DNA of 64,000 nucleotides, from contig CAJNOI010000319.1 in NCBI GenBank assembly GCA_905250115.1, positions 1 through 64,000 of the forward strand. Reading direction: 5' to 3'. The stretch is from Adineta steineri. Its lineage: Eukaryota > Rotifera > Eurotatoria > Adinetida > Adinetidae. Positions 39,575 through 51,582 of the stretch are shown here, piece after piece. Each line of letters begins with the position of its first letter. Position 1 is the first letter of the stretch. Position numbers and translations under genes: made by a program. The notes beneath the pieces are model-generated. The model made no database searches. It saw only the letters and a list, made by a program, of their open reading frames with translations, and was not told the DNA's origin.

Positions 39575-41649
39575 CTAATACGCTGTTGCATATAAAAGGA
39601 TGGTTGCATTTGGAAATAATAGTTTCAAATATTGTTGAGCTGTCGAGACTAGAAGAGAAAATGAAATTAAAATAAGATAACAACAAGTTATTGATAGAGA
39701 GTATGTTTACTTACTCGTTTTTTTCGATCCGCATTGGTAACCAATAAATTTCTTTATTTTCTCTCTAACTCCAATCAGATCATTTTCTTGACGTAGGCTG
39801 GTGTATTTTCGACTTTTATATGAATGTGAAATTATAGTATGTAAATTTGGAAATATGAAAAGTATCCTTTTCAAACCCTCTGAAGTTGGAAAATCATTCT
39901 TGAACGTAATAAATGTTACTGACGTCATTATCGAAGTACCATTCCAATTGTTATTGGTAGATATAATACAGCAATTAGAAAATGTGATGTGTTTTAAGTT
40001 CGGAAAGAGATCACTAGCAGATTGAACAAATTCAGCTGATAAATTATCATCTTTAACACGTATTTGACTGACATCTTTTAGATGATACATATTATCTTTG
40101 TTAGAAAGGTAGATTAAAGGTACAGAAGAAGGAAACAAATGATATGAAAATTCTATTTGTGGCAATGAATGCATCACGAAACTAGTATTGTACGATTCCG
40201 TTTCAGTTTGTTTATAAAAACAGTAGACTGGTGGAAAGCATTGTGATGATATCCAGAAATCAGTCTTAAATTTATCAAGATACATTTGAACATCGAGCAG
40301 AGATGGAAAAAGATTTGACGGAAAAACAAACCAAAAATTGCAATTGAATCTTTCTAGATGTGGTAAATTTGAGACTAGATTATTTTCTAAATAATAAAAT
40401 AAATGAGAATAAGTTATCGTCAACATTTCAGTTGATTCTCATCTGTATCCATCAACTCACCTAATCGTTGACCATCAATTGCAGTCGAATCCACTAAACG
40501 CATTTTCAAATTGAATGTTAATACCTTCAATGATCGACTGAAATTCAAAATTAATGATTCCAACGCTCTGTAGTTAAAAGAAGCAGTAATACTTTTCAAC
40601 TCGAATTCCTTCAAATGTAGAGAGATGTTACGAGTATTAGAATTCATAACATTCAGTGATGTTGACTCTACATATGATGTTAAGTCAACTTTTAGAGTCT
40701 TAATGTTTGGTAGACTATACAGTAATAATGAATGTAAGTCGTTTTCATTATCTAGTTCAATATTCAAATGTTCCAATTGATACAGATGTAATGAATACAG
40801 TAAACGATTTTCAATAGACAATGATTTTAGTGTGCAATTTGACGATAAAAATAGTTTTGAACACTGTAAAGGAGATTTTGAAGATGACGAAAAAGTATAA
40901 TTGAGTCGCAAGGTGTGCAGTTTCTTAATAAATATTCTTAGATAGAAGTGAATTCGACCGGTACTTCTTTTTGAAACCAAGATATCCTGAATCGAAAGAG
41001 CACGTAACTGCGGATAGAGAATGCTAAAATCTTTGTATGATAATGGAAATAACTGACGAAGTTGATTGTAGTTACATTGAATTGATGTCAATGTAAATTG
41101 AATACGAGTGAGATTGAAGTTTGCCATCTCTAGAAGAATCGAACAGGTTTCTAAATAAAATGGTGTCTACAAAGTAGGAGACCAGGCTTACCATTAGGTT
41201 CGATTAAAATCCAGTTATCTTCAGAATAACAGTAATGATGTGTAAGTTCCCAAGAAATCAAACCTAGATCAACATGTTGATAGACATAGGCATAGATTAG
41301 ATTATGAAAGCGACTATTGATATTAAAAAATGCATCGATCAGTTCAACAGAATTCAGATAGATGAAAATCTCATGATAGAAGAGTTCAGAAGGAAGTGAT
41401 TCCAATGATGTTAATTGACTAGAAAAGAAATTATTTTCAATACAAATATTTTGACAGCGTTTATCAAACTTACGGTTTTTGCTGTGTCAATGAGAAAGAA
41501 TTCGTCGAAGTAATGCCACGTTTATTGATTGCAGTAAAAATAGGATTAAGTGTAGTGACGAAAAACTGGCCGGTTCTGCTGAACAATTGATATAAGATAT
41601 TGGAGAACTTGGCACGATTCGCGATGTCCGATTGTATGACAGACATCAT
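39575..41649 (-). CDS. F-box/LRR-like protein (612 aa), five exons
   Basis: My model: exons 41649-41474, 41418-41192, 41150-40461, 40386-39715 and 39648-39575, with GT/AG introns and consistent phases; the second ATG at 41646 is an alternative start. Residues 1-60 are a Ser/Thr/Asn-rich extension, followed by an F-box-like motif (ESLPSELFYHEIFIYLNSVE) and then irregular leucine-rich segments (LRALSIQDI, LKSLSIEN, LEHLNIEL, IKTLKVDL, LKHITFSN). It would act as substrate receptor of an SCF ubiquitin ligase. What looks like a frameshift near 40425 is resolved by a 74-base intron (GTGAGT...TATTTAG). The organisation parallels the gene at 34346, which seems to lack introns. Confidence 0.82.
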
Positions 41650-42721
41650 ATTAGAAGTGAATCTTAAAAATTCGTAGAATAATATTATATATATATTTGC
41701 ACATTGATATGACTCTTTTTAATAAAAAAAAAACGCGTTTTCATTTTCTTCTCATTCTTACTTTGTCAATTATATTGACTCTTACCTGTTTATAGTCACT
41801 TCCTTTCAATAATGTTGCGTATGCATTCATCATTTTTTTCGTCATGATTTATATCTTTGCATGCTTACTAATATATACACATGTGCTCGTTCTCTTAGCT
41901 AATTTCCTATGAATCATTTTCAAAAGTGCCCCCTGATGAGGTATGTTTAGATTTCCACTCAGAGCAAATTTCCAGTTCCCCATCAACCACAAATAATACT
42001 AAAAGCACATCCACTTACCTCAAAAACTTTTAGATAATTTCAGACACATAAGGCATAGGGTAGGAAGTAAGAAGAAAATATATAAATTATAACGAAATTT
42101 CGAGTTAATTTCAAATATATAGTATTAGTCATTATTTCTTGACTAATATTTGAAATTTCTTGGTAATTTCTAAGTTTTGTGTCTTCGCTACACGCTTGAT
42201 ATACGTCACTTCTATTTGATAAACTGTACCATCTTTCACAGTGATTGGGGGAGTCTTCTGAAATTTTTTTAGAGTTCCTGTCGTTACTTCACAGGTTATC
42301 TATCTGTACTCTATTTCGGATATGTAATATGGTGTCTAGGAACTTCGAAAAGTTCCAAAGCTTCTTGTATAGTTGACGGTATAGATGATTCAATATAAAA
42401 TTTTTGAAAAATGTGTTATAATTAATTGATCGTTTATTGTATGAACCCTTATGTGACAATGGATGGTGATGAAAAACTTCGGTATTTTCCAAAATTTTCC
42501 TTTCGCGTAAATCTGAACACTGCTGATTTTTTATACTTCTGACTTTGATCAGTATATGAGAATAAGGATGGTGATTGTTTAATAATTTAAACTGTTCATT
42601 ATTCGATTAATTCGCAATAAAATCTGCTAGCTTTACTTTTTTCTTTAGTTTTAAAAAAAATTATGTTTGTATTTTATTCATAGGAAAAGTAATCCTTTAT
42701 AATCAGAAAAATAAAAAATAT
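41650..42721. other. intergenic region with a possible coding remnant
   Basis: No complete gene. A short minus-strand open stretch (42132-42288) has coding character. Confidence 0.45.
42132..42288 (-). pseudogene. possible terminal exon or gene fragment
   Basis: Read on the minus strand, about 51 codons ending in TAA (42134-42132) encode a beta-rich segment beginning ITCEVTTGTLKKFQKTPP, followed by GTVYQIEVTY and KKFQILVKK. An AG precedes the first codon. A second open patch (STIQEALELFEVPRHH, about 42320-42390) lies upstream in another frame. It is either the relic of a lost gene or the last exon of one I cannot assemble. Family unknown. Confidence 0.3.
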
Positions 42722-43201
42722 TTAACCACGACCAAATGGAATTTTGACACCGACACCAACACCCCATTCTGGTTTTGCTGCGAACCTCTGACCCTGAATA
42801 TAGGAAATATAAAATAGAACAAGATATTCATGATTAAAAACTTACATTATAACTTGCATATCCACCACTCATAGCTGCACCCAAACCAACTGATGGTTTA
42901 TTATAACCTCGATTATAGATTGGAATACCAACTCCAATTTGTCCACCATACTGATAGTTTTTGAAATTATTCATACTACCACTAGCTTGTATATTATGAG
43001 ACCACTGATTAAAATAAAAAAAAGGAAAGTCATTAATTAGAGATGTATTTATTTTGTACATACACTTCCTGTGCGAGCAGCATTGAGAGATTGTTCCATA
43101 GCAGATTGTCCTAGACCTTGTCGACGATATCTTGGTAATCCCTCGGCAACAATACAGAAAATTAATAAGTAATAATAAGCCATAGATCTTATAGAAGACA
43201 T
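42722..43201 (-). CDS. secreted Gly-rich peptide precursor with RYRR cleavage site (122 aa)
   Basis: Three exons: 43201-43064, 43004-42846 and 42793-42722, all phase 0, GT/AG introns. Residues 1-22 are a signal peptide (YYYLLIFCIVAEG). It is followed by LPRYRRQG, whose RYRR fits a furin-type RxxR processing site. The mature part of about 95 residues is rich in Gly, Asn, Tyr and Ser with no cysteine (YGGQIGVGIPI, GLGAAMSGGYASYN, GVGVGVKIPFGRG). The layout, namely signal, short pro-piece, dibasic site and Gly-rich mature chain, is like the attacin/diptericin style of antimicrobial peptides or a matrix peptide; I see no clear homology. It is short and intact. Confidence 0.7.
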
Positions 43202-44033
43202 AATAAGTTTAATTACTGATTGAATATTTGTTAATCGTATGATAATAATGCTTTTCAATGTGATTTACTAGTTCTTTTATATACATCTATAGTAGTAGTA
43301 CCGATAAAGTATAATGACCTTTTCATCATTGTAATACAATATTACATTGATAAAAAATCATTTTCCCAGCAATGACTCAATTCAAATTGTTATTCATACA
43401 ATCTTCACAGCATTAAAATATAAAAATTGTTATTTTGTTTGAGTCATCAGATAAAATTACATCAGTGTTATTGTTTAGCTTCTTAATCAAACCTTAAATA
43501 ATACGATTTAGTGCTTTCATTTCATCTTAGATAAGGCGAATGATGTGATAAAATACAGTTAACCTACTCGCAATATAGATCGAATTTTGATGTAAAAAAA
43601 GGAATATTTCTTAATTCTCTATAATAAATTGTTGAAAGTCGATTCGTATTAAATAGAAATCAATTATTTTAGAGAGAATAATCCGATTTGTATTTTTGTC
43701 AAAGTTACTATTTGTTTATTAAATCGTTTTACAACACTTTTATTCCACTATAGTTGCATTTTTCAATGAAATATTTCAAAACAGCTCAGATTACATAATG
43801 AAATGTCATAAACTATGAATTTCGATAGACAAATATGTGTCATCATCTCATTCGAGAATAAAGAGAAGAATTTTATTTATTGGCAATAATCTGTCACATC
43901 TAATAAACAACATCAATACAACAAATAAAATTGACGCGAATGTATAAAGTTAATCATCGCAAATGAACTCATTTGGTATTGTTCTGTTAATGTCTACTTC
44001 AAACTTTGTGCTCTGGACAAAAAAGCAAAATAT
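43202..44033. other. intergenic region
   Basis: AT-rich; no gene seen. Promoter side of the Gly-rich peptide gene, 3' side of the GPCR. Confidence 0.5.
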
Positions 44034-44996
44034 TTATCCGCATAGAAATACTTTCTTAACTTCGTTTCGAAACGTTTTCGAAACAATTAAGTTTGCATAA
44101 CAACTAACACAATATGGTATACCAATACAAAATAGACATAAATATCCAATACGATCTTCAATTTCCGTGCGGTCAGTCGTTTTATTGTAGTTTTGTGTTA
44201 TTTGTAAATATAACAGATAGATCGCATAAACAAAACTGAATAGTGCAGAAATAATGATATCTATGAGTAACATGAGAATCATTTGACGATCTTTCTTTGC
44301 AGTAGCTTGTGAGCTATTTTCAACAACAGTTCGACTGACAGATAAATCAGGAGCAATCCGAATACGTTGTAGATTTCGAATATTTTTGATCGACCATATT
44401 CCACATATAATCATTAGTGAGAAGAATACAAACTGTTTCAGAATCGCATAAAAAGTGAAGAAATCCAAATAAACACCCGGTTGAAAATAACAAACAAATA
44501 GATTAGGACCAAGTTGGATAATATTTGTTAATACTAATGCATGACTTTGAAATAATGTCCAAAATAATGTCCCACCTATCACACTTAAAAGAGCGAGACG
44601 TCGCGTACTTTTTTGTCTAACGAGTGCATCCTGTGAAGTGACCAGTATTCGATCGATTGAAGCCAAAATCAAATAAAATGGGCTGAGAACATCGAATAAA
44701 ATACCAGTATATAGACGTAGACGGCAAATGATCAGACTCTGTATACTAACATCAATGTTATATCCTTCTTCCATGGTTGCTGATAATAACAAAGCATAAA
44801 TGAATCCTAAATTAGCAACATTATATGCAATGAAATAGATTGAACATGGATTTTTTCGTAGATTTTTTCGAGTGAATACGATTAAATTTATTCCACAACC
44901 GACAGTACCCATTAGCATAAAAATTGGACAAATAAATTGATATAAATATGTTTGTACAGAAGTCAGTATAGATAGTATCTCGGATGATGAAGACAT
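44034..44996 (-). CDS. rhodopsin-like GPCR (320 aa)
   Basis: Single exon, ATG 44996, stop at 44034. Very close in layout to the receptor at 25452-26411: TRKNLRKNPCSIYFIAYN at loop 1, ICRLRLY before TM3, ASIDRILVTS after TM3, KKDRQMILML before TM6, and SKTFRNEVKKVF after TM7. The pair are probably recent paralogues separated by about 18 kb. IDR replaces DRY. Ligand unknown. Confidence 0.88.
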   Translation of the reverse strand: MSSSSEILSILTSVQTYLYQFICPIFMLMGTVGCGINLIVFTRKNLRKNPCSIYFIAYNVANLGFIYALLLSATMEEGYNIDVSIQSLIICRLRLYTGILFDVLSPFYLILASIDRILVTSQDALVRQKSTRRLALLSVIGGTLFWTLFQSHALVLTNIIQLGPNLFVCYFQPGVYLDFFTFYAILKQFVFFSLMIICGIWSIKNIRNLQRIRIAPDLSVSRTVVENSSQATAKKDRQMILMLLIDIIISALFSFVYAIYLLYLQITQNYNKTTDRTEIEDRIGYLCLFCIGIPYCVSCYANLIVSKTFRNEVKKVFLCG

Positions 44997-46516
44997 ATTT
45001 ATCGAGAGAGATGTTACACTTGATGAGCTACACAGTTATGAATTGTTTCACACTGTGCTTAGCTGTTTGATAAGAAATATTACAATATATGGAGACTATT
45101 CAGTCAGATAAAGTAAGAATAAACTACATAATAGTTAGAGTATTTATTTTATTTTCTGCTAACTTGTTTTTTTTTAATTTCAAGTATATATTCAACTTAA
45201 TTTCCGTCTTTATTCATCCGAATAATCTAGTTAATACAAAACTAAACAATCTGTCTCGATATCTTCTAACTGTTATTAACGCTCACTTAGATTTCTTTTA
45301 GTTTTGTCGAAACAATCGTCAATTCAAGTGTTTCTTGACTTATATCAGTAATAAGTTTTTTTGGTGTTGTTAAGAAATAATGAAGGATATATTTAGCTTG
45401 GAAGAGAAAAACAGCAATTTTAATAAATGGATCAATGAAAATGTCACTAATAGACTAGTAGTAAACGAAATGAAAACGCCATCTTGTTGGTTAATCAATC
45501 TTGATAGAGAATGAGAGTCATCGAAGATTATAAACAACTATAATTACTTTAAGAGAAAGTAAACATATTATTCTTAATGACTTTTTCTCGTTACTATATA
45601 TCAAAATAGTATAGCTTGTTGAAAAGTTTATCAAGTAATTTTCGATTATTTAGAAGAGTAATGATACTATGCATTGTCTATTACAACTATTCAGAATGAA
45701 ATAATAAACACCATAATTAACCTGAATAGAATATTAAATTATAAGGAGATGTCGAGATTACTTCGTTACATGTCTATTCATAGTGAATGAGAACACGTAG
45801 TAACGGAAGAAAACGTTTAGTATTATGAAAGACGTTGTTGATGATAAATATATAGAAAAGTGTTAATGACTGTGAAACAGATAAATCTCAGACATAAATT
45901 CTATCGTTTGAAATGACAAAATACTGTTAATGTCAAACTTTTTACTTTCATCGATGAGATGCGTGACTTTACGAATTTGCTTTCTCGTACAAAGATTAAA
46001 AAACATAGCGTTTTCTATTGACTCAAGCTATTTAACCTAGTGCTATATACGAAGAATGGATAAGCAGCTTTGACCTCATTTTTTGTCTCAGTTTTACTTC
46101 CGCATACAATCGTATGCTATCATATTTCTTTGTATATCGTCAAAAACGGCCAGACAACCACGTTGAATTTAGTGTTCTGTATGGGACCATCGGTATGACA
46201 TATGATCGCAAGAAAGATTATAGTAATGCTCTGCCTCCAAATCATCCAAGAAGTTTACATTTAAAGAAAAATATCAAAATGGTGAAATTTAAAAATGAAG
46301 CAGCTGAATATTTGTGTTTTTTGTAATTTCATCGCTATTTTTGAATATTATAAAAGTAACTCTTGAGTTTGGGAATCATATTTCGTTTTAGTGCAATATC
46401 GCTGCATGATGATATCATATATATATATATACACAGGGATTTAGTATCTGATGACAATGAAAAGAAATGAAGTATTAAGAATCATTTTCGTTGGATCTGT
46501 TTTTGAATAGTACAAA
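44997..46516. other. 1.5-kb mostly non-coding region with a TPR relic
   Basis: Apart from 46114-46326, no coding sequence is supported. Confidence 0.5.
46114..46326 (+). pseudogene. relic of a TPR (ART-type) gene
   Basis: Contains VLYGTIGMTYDRKKDYSNAL followed directly by PPNHP, the TPR unit of the ART-TPR proteins but with the SYYEKALEIQQKTL-like second helix missing (about 14-15 codons). The surrounding sequence is not TPR-like. A short decayed fragment, not a working gene. Confidence 0.6.
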
Positions 46517-46975
46517 ATGCAATTATCAACAATAATTGTTTTTGTTAGTCATACAATATTTTGTGTATGTGCTGATTATTCTTCAAAATATACAAATGAT
46601 AATGTTTTGATGAGAATGATGTTTCAGACACGAGATAATCACGGTTGCGATGCGATTATTCCGAGTTGTGGTCCAAAGGGTCGATGTTGCGATTGGCATG
46701 ATGAATGCTTTAAGAGATACGGATGTCGGGCAAACAGCTGGGGTTGGTCGTGTAAGTAAATTTGATTATGTTTATTTGAATTATATATGTTGTTCGATAT
46801 GTACATAGGGATTCCTGGTGTTGCATTGTTTGAACCATGTGCTCGATGCAATAAAGCTGTTTTATTTTGTATTGGTAATATATTTACATGGCCTGGACCA
46901 AGTGAATGTTGTGGAAATGGCAACTGTGGACAAAACAGGCCACGAAAATACCATAGTCGTAAAATCATTGTCTGA
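46517..46975 (+). CDS. secreted phospholipase A2-like protein (133 aa)
   Basis: Two exons, 46517-46751 and 46809-46975 (57-base intron). An N-terminal signal peptide (IIVFVSHTIFCVCA) is followed by the PLA2 catalytic signature CCDWHDECF, in which the histidine and following aspartate are the expected active-site pair, with clustered cysteines before it (GCDAIIPSCGPKGRCC) and after it (YGCRANSWGWSCK... CARCNKAV... CCGNGNCG). Secreted PLA2 enzymes cut the sn-2 ester of phospholipids in the extracellular space. The cysteine spacing resembles the conodipine/otoconin-type or atypical group. A canonical glycine-rich calcium loop is not obvious, so activity is uncertain. Confidence 0.75.
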
Positions 46976-47795
46976 CTTGTAATCAATGAGCATACTTAAA
47001 ATAAAACACATTGAAAGCAGATGAAAGATCAAAGTTGATGTTGTGTATATTTAACTTCTGAAGCATTGGACAATGTGTATTTGACGACAAAATTGAAAGA
47101 ATCATTAAAATGGTTTATAAATTCAAAAATATAAAACATAAGTATGATAGAGTATAATATTTCAATGTGTCATTTAGCGAATCATCAACTATTTGATATA
47201 AATATGTAAGCTCCTTAATTATTGCACATAGTCAATCATGTTATGGATTTTCAATTGTTCGTCGTCTTCTAAACAATCATATTCTTTAACTAAAAACTTT
47301 GCATGAGTGCATTTTTCATATTCGCATTCATACTTGTTCACCACTAGATAACACTTATTCGATCCCAAGCTTAATTCTTATGCCAAATAGATTAGAAAAA
47401 GTGAAACAGATTGTATGATTACTTCTGTCACCCTCATTAAAAGCTTGATCTACGTTTTTATTGTTAATGTCGGGCACAACCCAACACTTCATTTAGTGGG
47501 TGAAGTAATTAGATTGACGAAAATAGAACGACTAAATTGTTCATTTAATAGTATAGTGAATATAAATGGTGCGATTATTGGTCTTGTGAATATGGCGTCT
47601 ATACTTTCATCAATAACTACATCCACATCCACCCATACCCTCATGATTGTCGATAACACGAAATGTGTCGGGAAACTAACTCTATGTTTATTTAATCATA
47701 AAACTAAGCACAATGTTTATTCTGTGAATTATTTCAATAAAAGTTGATTGGTGCAAAGCAAAAGATGGGATTAGTCTTTTCTTGAGAAGAGAGAA
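46976..47795. other. intergenic region between convergent genes
   Basis: No supported gene; includes one CA-rich arm (47621-47645). Confidence 0.5.
47621..47645. repeat. single CA-rich arm
   Basis: ATCCACATCCACCCATACCC then TCATGAT, like the right arm of the hairpin family; no left arm close by. Confidence 0.4.
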
Positions 47796-50501
47796 TCAAT
47801 TTATTTTCACTTGATTCCCATTGATATTGAATGTTTTTAAATTCTAAAAATGAAAACATTTATTAAGGTAAACATTTGGTAGATACAAATTTCTTACAGA
47901 ATTGTAGCGTATTGTATCAACTAATTTTGCTACTCCCTTATTTCCAAAATTTTCAACAGCAAGATTAACTGTATGCATATTCTGTAGATGAAAACAAAGA
48001 TAATGATTTAAAACTAATATTTAGAATATGATTCTTACCGAACTGTACCGTATTGCATCACCTAATTTTGCCATTCCATTCTCTCCAAGACTGTCAACAT
48101 CAAGATTAATTGTATTTATTTTCTTCCAATGAAAAGAAAGATAACGTTTTGCAATTATTAGTCAAGAAAATGATTCTTACGGAATCCCAGCGTAAAATAT
48201 CAGCTATTTTTGCTGCTGCACTGTCTCCAACATTACGTATAGAAAAACTAACATTCTTAATATTCTGTAGATAAAAACACAGATAACGATTCAAAATTAA
48301 TAATTAGAAGATAATTCTTACCGAATTTCCACGTATTGCGTCAATTAATTTAGCCACTGCCTTCTCTCCAAGATTGTCAATACCAAGATAAATCCTATTG
48401 GTTTCCTTTAAATGAAACGAAAGATGACAATTTGAAATTATTAGTTAAAAAGATGGATCTTACGGATTTCCAGCGTATCACGTCAGCTAATTTTGCTACT
48501 GCACTGTCTCCAAGATTTCTTAGGGCGAGACTTATGTTTATAATTTTCTTTAGATAAAAACAAAGATAAAGATTTGAAATTTTTAATTAGAAGATAGTGT
48601 TTACCGAATTCCAGCGTATGAAATCACCTAATTTTGCTACTGCTTTCTCGCCAAGATTATCAATACCAAGTTTAATTGTATCCGCTTTCTTTAAATGAGA
48701 AGAAAAATGATAATTTGAAGCTATTAATTAAAAGATGGTTCTTACGAAATTCCATTTTAATAAATCAGCTACTTTATTCGTTGCACTATCTCCAAGGTTA
48801 CTTAGATTAAAACTAAAATTATGAATATTCTGAAAATGAAAAGACATATGAAGATGTGAAATAGTTAATTAAAAGTTAGTTCTTACCGAATTCCAACGTA
48901 CTGCGTCAACTAATTTTGCCACTGCATTCTCTGTAAGATTGTCAATACCAAGATCGATTGCATGAATATCCTTTAAATGCGAAAACAAATAAAGATGTGA
49001 AATAATCAATTAAAAGTTTTTTTTTACGGTATTCCAGCGTATGGCATCAGCTAATTTTACTGTTGCACTCTCTCCAAGATTTTTTAAATTAAGACTAATG
49101 TTCTTAATGTTCTGTAGACAAAAACGAAGATAATGATTTGAAATTATTAAGTAGAATATGTTTTTACCGATTTCCAACGTATTGCATCGGCTAAATTTGC
49201 TACTGTCTTCTCTCCAAGGTTGTCAACAGCAAGATTGATTGCATCAATATTCTTTAAATGAAAAGAGAAATAAAGATGTGAAACGGTTAATTAGAAATTA
49301 ATTTTTACGGTATTCCAGCGTATCAGATCAACTATTTTTGCTGTTGCATTCTCTCCAATATTTCTTGTAGTAAGACTAATGTTTTTAATTTTCTGTAGAC
49401 AAAAATAAAGATATCGATTTTAAAGTAATAACTAGAATATAATTTTTACAGAATGCCAGCGTACGGGATCAACGAGTTTTCCTACTGTCTTATCGTCAAG
49501 ATTGTCAACAATAAGATTAAGTGTATGAATATCCTTTAAATGAAAAGAAAGATAATGATTTGGAATCATTAATTAGCCGATGGTTTTTACGTATTTATCG
49601 CGTATCATGTAAGCTAATTGCTCTGTTGTCTTGTCTCCAAGGTTTCTTACAGCAAGAATAACTGTTCGAATATTCTGAAGATGAAAAAAAAGATCGCGAT
49701 TTAAAACTGTTAATTAGAATATGGTTTTTTTACAGAATTTGAATGTATTGCATCAGTTATTTTTGCTGCTACGTTCTCATCAAGATTATTATCAGCTGTC
49801 AGACTAATTGTATGAATAGCCTACTAATAAAAAACAAAAATAACAATTTGAAGCTATTAATTAGAATATAGCTCTTACGGATTTCTTGCGTATTTGATTA
49901 ACCCATTTTTCTACTTCATTATCTTTAATTTGACTTGCTTCAATGTAGAGTACAGTAATTGCCTACAATGATCAAAAGGAATCAAAAAAATAAATGTGAA
50001 GTGATAGCGTACGTTACCGAGTTTAAGTTGAGTTTTCCGATTAGATCGTATGCTGTAGTTTTTTCGATTGGTTTTGTAGACTTTTTCTGATTTTTAGTAT
50101 ATGTAGTCAATGTTGTTGATTCTAAATGAGTAAGAAAATGAGAAAGTTGACGGTGTGGGTGTATATGTGAATAGAAAAACATGGTCACCCACATCCTCAA
50201 GATTTATTTTGGATATTATCTTAGTTTCTTTTATCTTTGGTGGCATATGATGGTACTGAATAATACATATATATCTCATATCATTTTGAAACGTAATAAA
50301 TAGTTTTCAAAAGGAAAAAATCGATCATTTTTACTTATTTGTGACCAAATAAAACGTTGGATATGGTTTCGTCATGAAATACTCACCGTTATTTGATGTT
50401 TCGGTTGAAGTTTTCTGCTTAGGTTTTCGCTTATACAGAAAACCATCTATCATCGTTGGCACAATAAAGAGAAGAATTAGTAGAAATATTGGTAGCTTCA
50501 T
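47796..50501 (-). CDS. secreted leucine-rich-repeat protein built from one-repeat exons
   Basis: ATG 50501; exon 1 (50501-50387) is a signal peptide (MKLPIFLLILLFIVPTMIDG) plus a basic stretch. Exon 2 (about 50123-50019) is Thr/Lys-rich and ends in LIGKLNLNS. Then come 15 exons of about 84 bases, each exactly one 28-residue RNase-inhibitor-type LRR (e.g. LxVDNLGEKxVAKLxDAIRxNS), separated by introns of about 55 bases, so that the repeat period in DNA is about 141 bases. A short last exon ends at TGA 47798-47796 (LKTFNINGNQVKIN). The repeats resemble the LRR part of NLRC3-like or RNase-inhibitor-like proteins but no NACHT is present; with a signal peptide it may be an extracellular binding protein. 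Total about 480-500 residues. The hairpin at 50151-50203 lies in intron 1. Confidence 0.85.
50151..50203. repeat. GT/CA hairpin ending CATCCTCAAGAT
   Basis: CGGTGTGGGTGTAT pairs with TCACCCACATCC; intron 1 of the LRR gene. Confidence 0.7.
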
Positions 50502-51009
50502 ACTTCGAGTGTGTGTGTATTGTTTAAATGAATTGAGATATGAAATAGTTGATGTTCTTTCTTTTCTTCTCTCTCATTCAAATAAATTGGAAATATGATA
50601 CACATAGCATCGCTTCTATGTAAACACAACAAGTAATAAGATTCCTATTCTTTCGTTAAGTCATAGCGATATGAGTTGCTTTATCTAAATATAAATGCTT
50701 CACTATGACTAGGCAATTTATTATCGAGGTTTTAGTATTACTAAATCGAAACGAAATCTCCTTGCTCGTCCAATGTGAAGAAATTTACACAAAGTTAGAA
50801 CGATGAACTAAGTGAAAAAATAGACAAATAATCAATGATGAAGAACAGAACATCCTCATCGTTATCAATCGCCACTTTGAGATCCACCTCTAACACAATC
50901 GTATTCTTCGTATGAAAACGAGTATAGCATTATTGCATATCACATGTTCAATCTGAACGCTCCTTCAAAAGTATTGCTTCACTTGGATTACCATAAGGAT
51001 ATGAATATA

Positions 51010-51048
51010 GATGTGAGAGTATCATGATCAACTGACACTCACATCCTG
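51010..51048. repeat. GT/CA hairpin with conserved loop
   Basis: GATGTGAGAGTATC, loop ATGATCAACTG, then ACACTCACATCCTG. Nearly the same as 29307-29349. Confidence 0.7.
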
Positions 51049-51530
51049 TTTTCTGTGACTTGAATTTATTTGAATGCAATAGTATTAGCCTTAGTGTATT
51101 CATAAGTGGGTAAGACTACATCTTTTTGTTTCTTATAATGTAACTTATTAAAGAAATAATATAAACACATTTATTCATTATATATTTCAAACTATAGAAT
51201 AGTCATATCTTTGAGATAATCTGATTTTCGTTTTGTACGATGTCATTTTGTTATAATCTTATCTTTTGAAAAATGTGTCTATATATGACCGATCATAAGA
51301 TTTGTTAAACTTCATTGATTGTCTTCTGTTGTACAGATCAAGATCTGTAATCAAGCCGTTCACTTCTTTTTGTCTTTTCTTGACAACTATGTGTTCTCCT
51401 CCAGTATGTATGTGATGCATAACTTGATCCACTATGGATGTTATTCGAGCGTATACATGAAAAACGATATTCATTCATTGAAGGAAAAGATGGAGGAGTG
51501 TATTTAAAGGAATGAATAAGTGTCAATGAC

Positions 51531-51582
51531 GGAGAATGTGAGGTAAAAAGTATATTCTCAATTACATTCTCACTCACCCACG
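51531..51582. repeat. weak GT/CA hairpin
   Basis: GAGAATGTGAGG against ACATTCTCACTCACCCACGC; imperfect, likely decayed. Confidence 0.4.

Noticed and set aside
40387-40460. Apparent frameshift between two halves of the F-box gene
   Set aside because: A 74-base intron (GTGAGT ... TATTTAG) with matching phase joins the halves as one frame.
47415-47747. 110-codon plus-strand frame
   Set aside because: It includes a CA-rich arm of the hairpin family, has no family signal, and the region is a 3' spacer of convergent genes.
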